From NCBI GenBank assembly GCA_003489085.1, contig DNJM01000037.1, forward strand, positions 1-8,431: DNA of 8,431 bases. Direction: 5' to 3'. This document shows positions 6,705-8,431 of the stretch, one piece after another. The notes beneath the pieces were generated by a model. The model saw only the letters and a program-made list of their open reading frames with translations, searched no databases and was not told the DNA's origin. Position numbers and translations under genes: made by a program. Every line of letters starts with the position of its first letter. Position 1 is the first letter of the stretch. This DNA comes from Lachnospiraceae bacterium (GTDB lineage Bacteria > Bacillota > Clostridia > Lachnospirales > Lachnospiraceae).

Positions 6705-7040
6705 TCACCATTTTTCTTCTGTTACAGCGTTATGCCGCTTCTTGTGTTTTTCCGGATGCATAGCTTCATGACACACTGTACACAGGCTTATCAGGTTGCT
6801 GTCTGTCAGGGCAAGTTCCGGCACCTTCCTTAAATGTTTTTTGTGATGTACCGTATCTGCCCGTGTATACTTCCCCTGCTGCCTGCATCTCTGACATGCA
6901 TATTTATCGCGCCTTAATATGCTCTTACGCTTACGCTTCCAGGCAGATGTATGATAAAAAGCTTTCCATCCCCTGTATGACTCTGTGGAGATCTTCCTGA
7001 CCCATTCACCAGTCTCTAACTGTTCTTTTGTATATCCCAT
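6705..7040 (-). CDS. HNH endonuclease (packaging-associated)
   Basis: A 111-residue protein with a complete HNH domain: zinc ligands C49-x-x-C52 (CQRC) and C87-x-x-C90 (CTVC), the HH pair at 65-66 (TVHHKKHL), Asn82 (SNLISLC) and the final His in CHEAMH (His91, His95). The upstream 'SYRGWKAFYHTSAWKRKRKSILRRDKYACQRC' layout (segments FYHTSAWKRKR at 28-38 and LRRDKYACQRC at 42-52) is typical of phage HNH proteins coded beside terminase genes. Such proteins bind the large terminase and are required for specific cos cleavage in HK97-type phages, so a packaging role is likely. The ATG at 7040 is the only usable start: a TAG lies ten codons upstream and the ribosome binding site (GGAATGG) is weak. 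The gene stands apart, with terminator-like hairpins on both sides. Confidence 0.92.
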   Translation of the reverse strand: MGYTKEQLETGEWVRKISTESYRGWKAFYHTSAWKRKRKSILRRDKYACQRCRQQGKYTRADTVHHKKHLRKVPELALTDSNLISLCTVCHEAMHPEKHKKRHNAVTEEKW

Positions 7041-7082
7041 GCCAATTTTCCATTCCAGAAGAACACCCTATAATTTTCCAAT

Positions 7083-7109
7083 AAAAAACGGCATCCTTTT
7101 GGACACCGT
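7083..7109 (-). terminator. Intrinsic terminator after the DUF1492-like regulator
   Basis: On the minus strand ACGGTGTCC (7109-7101), loop AAAA, GGATGCCGT (7096-7088), then TTTTT (7087-7083). In RNA all nine positions pair, two through G-U; in the plus-strand transcript those two become C-A/A-C mismatches. The structure is therefore built for the coding strand and should end the regulator transcript before the HNH gene. Confidence 0.85.
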
Positions 7110-7144
7110 CTCTTTTTGTTTTGCTTTTTGATGATATCATAATA

Positions 7145-7594
7145 TCACATGTTGGACTGAACTTCTATGAACTCTTTTGGTAAATTAAAATGCCCCAGTG
7201 CTCTTCCATGAATTTTTAACACCCACCTTTCCGAATAATTCATCTTCTCTGCAATCTCCCACCATTCAAGTCCTGTTATATACCTATAAAACAACACATC
7301 TTTTTCATTCTCATTATTCAGGCACTTGATCTGGCCGGATATTTTTTTATACGCTTTCACTCGTTCATTCTTTTCATTAATCAGATCACGTTCCAACCGA
7401 TCCAATTCTGCAGCGTAATCTGACATATCACTCTGTCCAGATCCGCGCGGCATCCCATCATTACTTATAGTCATTGATGATCTCATCGCTCGAAGCTCTA
7501 CAAGTTCTGCCTCTATTCTCTGGATTCTCCTTAAATGCCCCCTGTATTCTCGGAGATATTCCTTTTTCTTATTGTTCTCCGTTATTTGCTTCAT
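7145..7594 (-). CDS. Phage regulator, DUF1492-like, sigma-70 region 4-type HTH
   Basis: A 149-residue protein with a basic N-terminal coiled coil (3-38, KKEYLREYRGHLRRIQRIEA...LRAM), the motif GMPRGSGQSDMSDYAAELDR (47-66), a second coiled coil (63-95), and a C-terminal helix-turn-helix at about 99-134 (LFYRYITGLEWWEIAEKMNY, then SERWVLKIHGRAL) of the sigma region 4 type. This architecture is common in clostridial and bacillal prophages just upstream of terminase genes, where ArpU/RinA-like proteins activate late transcription. Late activation is inferred from the family and position. The ribosome binding site AAAGGAG (7611-7605) lies ten bases before ATG 7594. The gene follows the recombinase by 62 bases and is probably co-transcribed with it, then stops before a strong terminator. 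Confidence 0.85.
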   Translation of the reverse strand: MKQITENNKKKEYLREYRGHLRRIQRIEAELVELRAMRSSMTISNDGMPRGSGQSDMSDYAAELDRLERDLINEKNERVKAYKKISGQIKCLNNENEKDVLFYRYITGLEWWEIAEKMNYSERWVLKIHGRALGHFNLPKEFIEVQSNM

Positions 7595-7656
7595 TTTTAT
7601 ATCACTCCTTTAAAAATACATATCTCCTTACCACAAAGAGCAGTTTTCTATATCCT
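7595..7656 (-). promoter_or_regulatory. Leader between recombinase and regulator
   Basis: A 62-base AT-rich gap with two purine-rich sites on the minus strand, AAGGAG (about 7626-7621) and AAAGGAG (7611-7605). The first precedes a three-codon frame (ATG TAT TTT TAA) that ends at the second, which serves the regulator. I see no convincing -35/-10 pair and no hairpin. Confidence 0.4.
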
Positions 7657-8431
7657 CTATATTGATTCTACATATTCATGGAATATCTTATGTACATTTT
7701 CCGCTGAAACATAATGACGGTTGGTAACGTCCTGTGGTTTATGCCCTATATAAATGCCGGCATCATCTGTACTTCCGCCACGACGAACAATATTGGTTGC
7801 AGTTGTTTTTCTAAACAGATGAGGATATACCCTCCTTTCTAGTCCTGATCTTCTGGCTATTCGCTTTACTTCTGCATAGATTCCGCTCTTTGTAAGTGCT
7901 TTCTCAACATCTCCCCTGGTAGGCGTAAATAATGGCTGGCTGCTCCTGATTGTCAATCCCCTTTCTTCGATATACTCTTTTAAATATTTCAAAGCCACTC
8001 GATCCAAGAATACCACCCTATATGTATCCGTTTTTTCACCGTATATCTGCACTTCACCGGATGCCCAATCAATCTGGTCAATTTTTATATATGGTATCTC
8101 TCCTTTTCGCACAGCCGTGCATCGAAACCATTCCAGCAATGCCCGATCTCTTTTATCCTGGCATCCCTCTTTTAGTTGTTCTATTTCTTCCGCTGACAAA
8201 TGGTCCACAGGCTTTAATGTCTCTTTGAAATGATCTATTTCATCCATTGGATTCTCCTGAATTAATTTGCTTTTTTTCATCCATGTAAAAAGCGAATTTA
8301 ATTTTCTACGTTTATTATTCAATGAACATCCTGTATTTCCCTCTTTTTTCTTGGCTCTTAGATAATGTTCAATATCTTCCTTATCCACCTGTATAAGAGG
8401 CTTATTAATATACCTTATAAATTCCCGCGCA
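7657..8431 (-). CDS. Tyrosine recombinase / phage integrase, partial (5' end outside window)
   Basis: The frame is open to the right edge; 257 residues are visible (AREFIRYINK... upstream of an internal GTG at 8388, which is unlikely to be the true start). Numbering from that GTG, residues 1-48 belong to the core-binding domain and the rest to the catalytic domain. All six catalytic positions can be seen: Arg94 (CTAVRKGEI), Lys119 (YGEKTDTYR), His190 and Arg193 (PHLFRKTT), His216 (YIGHKPQD) and Tyr226 (TNRHYV). It should be an active XerC/D-like recombinase. Dedicated phage integrases usually have a longer N-terminus with an arm-binding domain; whether this one does cannot be seen. Its place just upstream of, and co-oriented with, the late regulator is not the usual place for the lysogeny-module integrase. 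The coding strand is more AT-rich than the head genes. Confidence 0.9.
   Translation of the reverse strand, partial: AREFIRYINKPLIQVDKEDIEHYLRAKKKEGNTGCSLNNKRRKLNSLFTWMKKSKLIQENPMDEIDHFKETLKPVDHLSAEEIEQLKEGCQDKRDRALLEWFRCTAVRKGEIPYIKIDQIDWASGEVQIYGEKTDTYRVVFLDRVALKYLKEYIEERGLTIRSSQPLFTPTRGDVEKALTKSGIYAEVKRIARRSGLERRVYPHLFRKTTATNIVRRGGSTDDAGIYIGHKPQDVTNRHYVSAENVHKIFHEYVESI

Noticed and set aside
6651..6833. Plus-strand frame starting in the intergenic hairpin and crossing the HNH gene
   Set aside because: Mostly antisense to the zinc-finger HNH coding sequence; no ribosome binding site.
7595..7656. Possible attachment site next to the recombinase
   Set aside because: No tRNA fragment, core repeat or second copy is visible in the window.
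1..8431. CRISPR array, anti-CRISPR or defence cassette, toxin-antitoxin, tRNA or insertion sequence
   Set aside because: I looked on both strands and saw no spaced repeats, cloverleaf, transposase or accessory gene; the structural block is compact with no cargo.

Overview
The window is the packaging and head-morphogenesis module of a tailed temperate phage or prophage of the siphovirus type with an HK97-like capsid. Every convincing gene is on the minus strand, so the biological reading direction is from 8431 down to 1. Strong GGAGG-type ribosome binding sites, moderate GC, several GTG starts and protein resemblances point to a low-to-moderate GC Bacillota host, most likely a clostridial (Lachnospiraceae-type) gut bacterium. 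The host assignment is inference.

Layout in transcription order: (1) a tyrosine recombinase whose N-terminus lies beyond the window (8431-7657); (2) a sigma-region-4-like phage regulator of the DUF1492/ArpU/RinA type (7594-7145); (3) a directional intrinsic terminator (7109-7083); (4) a small HNH endonuclease (7040-6705); (5) an 80-base noncoding stretch with a GC-rich string and a large hairpin, where the cos site of HNH-carrying phages is expected (6704-6624); (6) a P27-type small terminase subunit that appears to be split by a one-base frameshift near its start (6623-6256); (7) large terminase (6269-4584); (8) portal (4568-3291); (9) ClpP-like prohead protease (3301-2516); (10) HK97-fold major capsid protein (2512-1295); (11) gp6-like head-tail connector (1275-955); (12) head-closure adaptor (968-600); (13) HK97 gp10-like neck/tail-completion protein (628-242); (14) the start of the next gene, a probable tail terminator (245-1, cut by the window edge).

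From the small terminase to the left edge the genes are tightly packed, with overlaps of 4 to 29 bases or gaps of at most 19 bases, as expected of one late operon. The logic is standard: terminase (with HNH) cuts and packages the genome through the portal, the protease matures the capsid, and the connector, adaptor, gp10 and tail terminator close the head and join the tail. The recombinase and regulator are visibly more AT-rich than the structural block, suggesting a mosaic junction around 7040-7145.

The parts that are not routine are the missing start codon and apparent -1 shift in the small terminase, the two coding-strand terminator-like hairpins that isolate the HNH gene, and a recombinase placed directly upstream of and co-oriented with the late genes. 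I see no CRISPR array, tRNA, insertion sequence or defence cassette, and no stretch over 300 bases without a gene.
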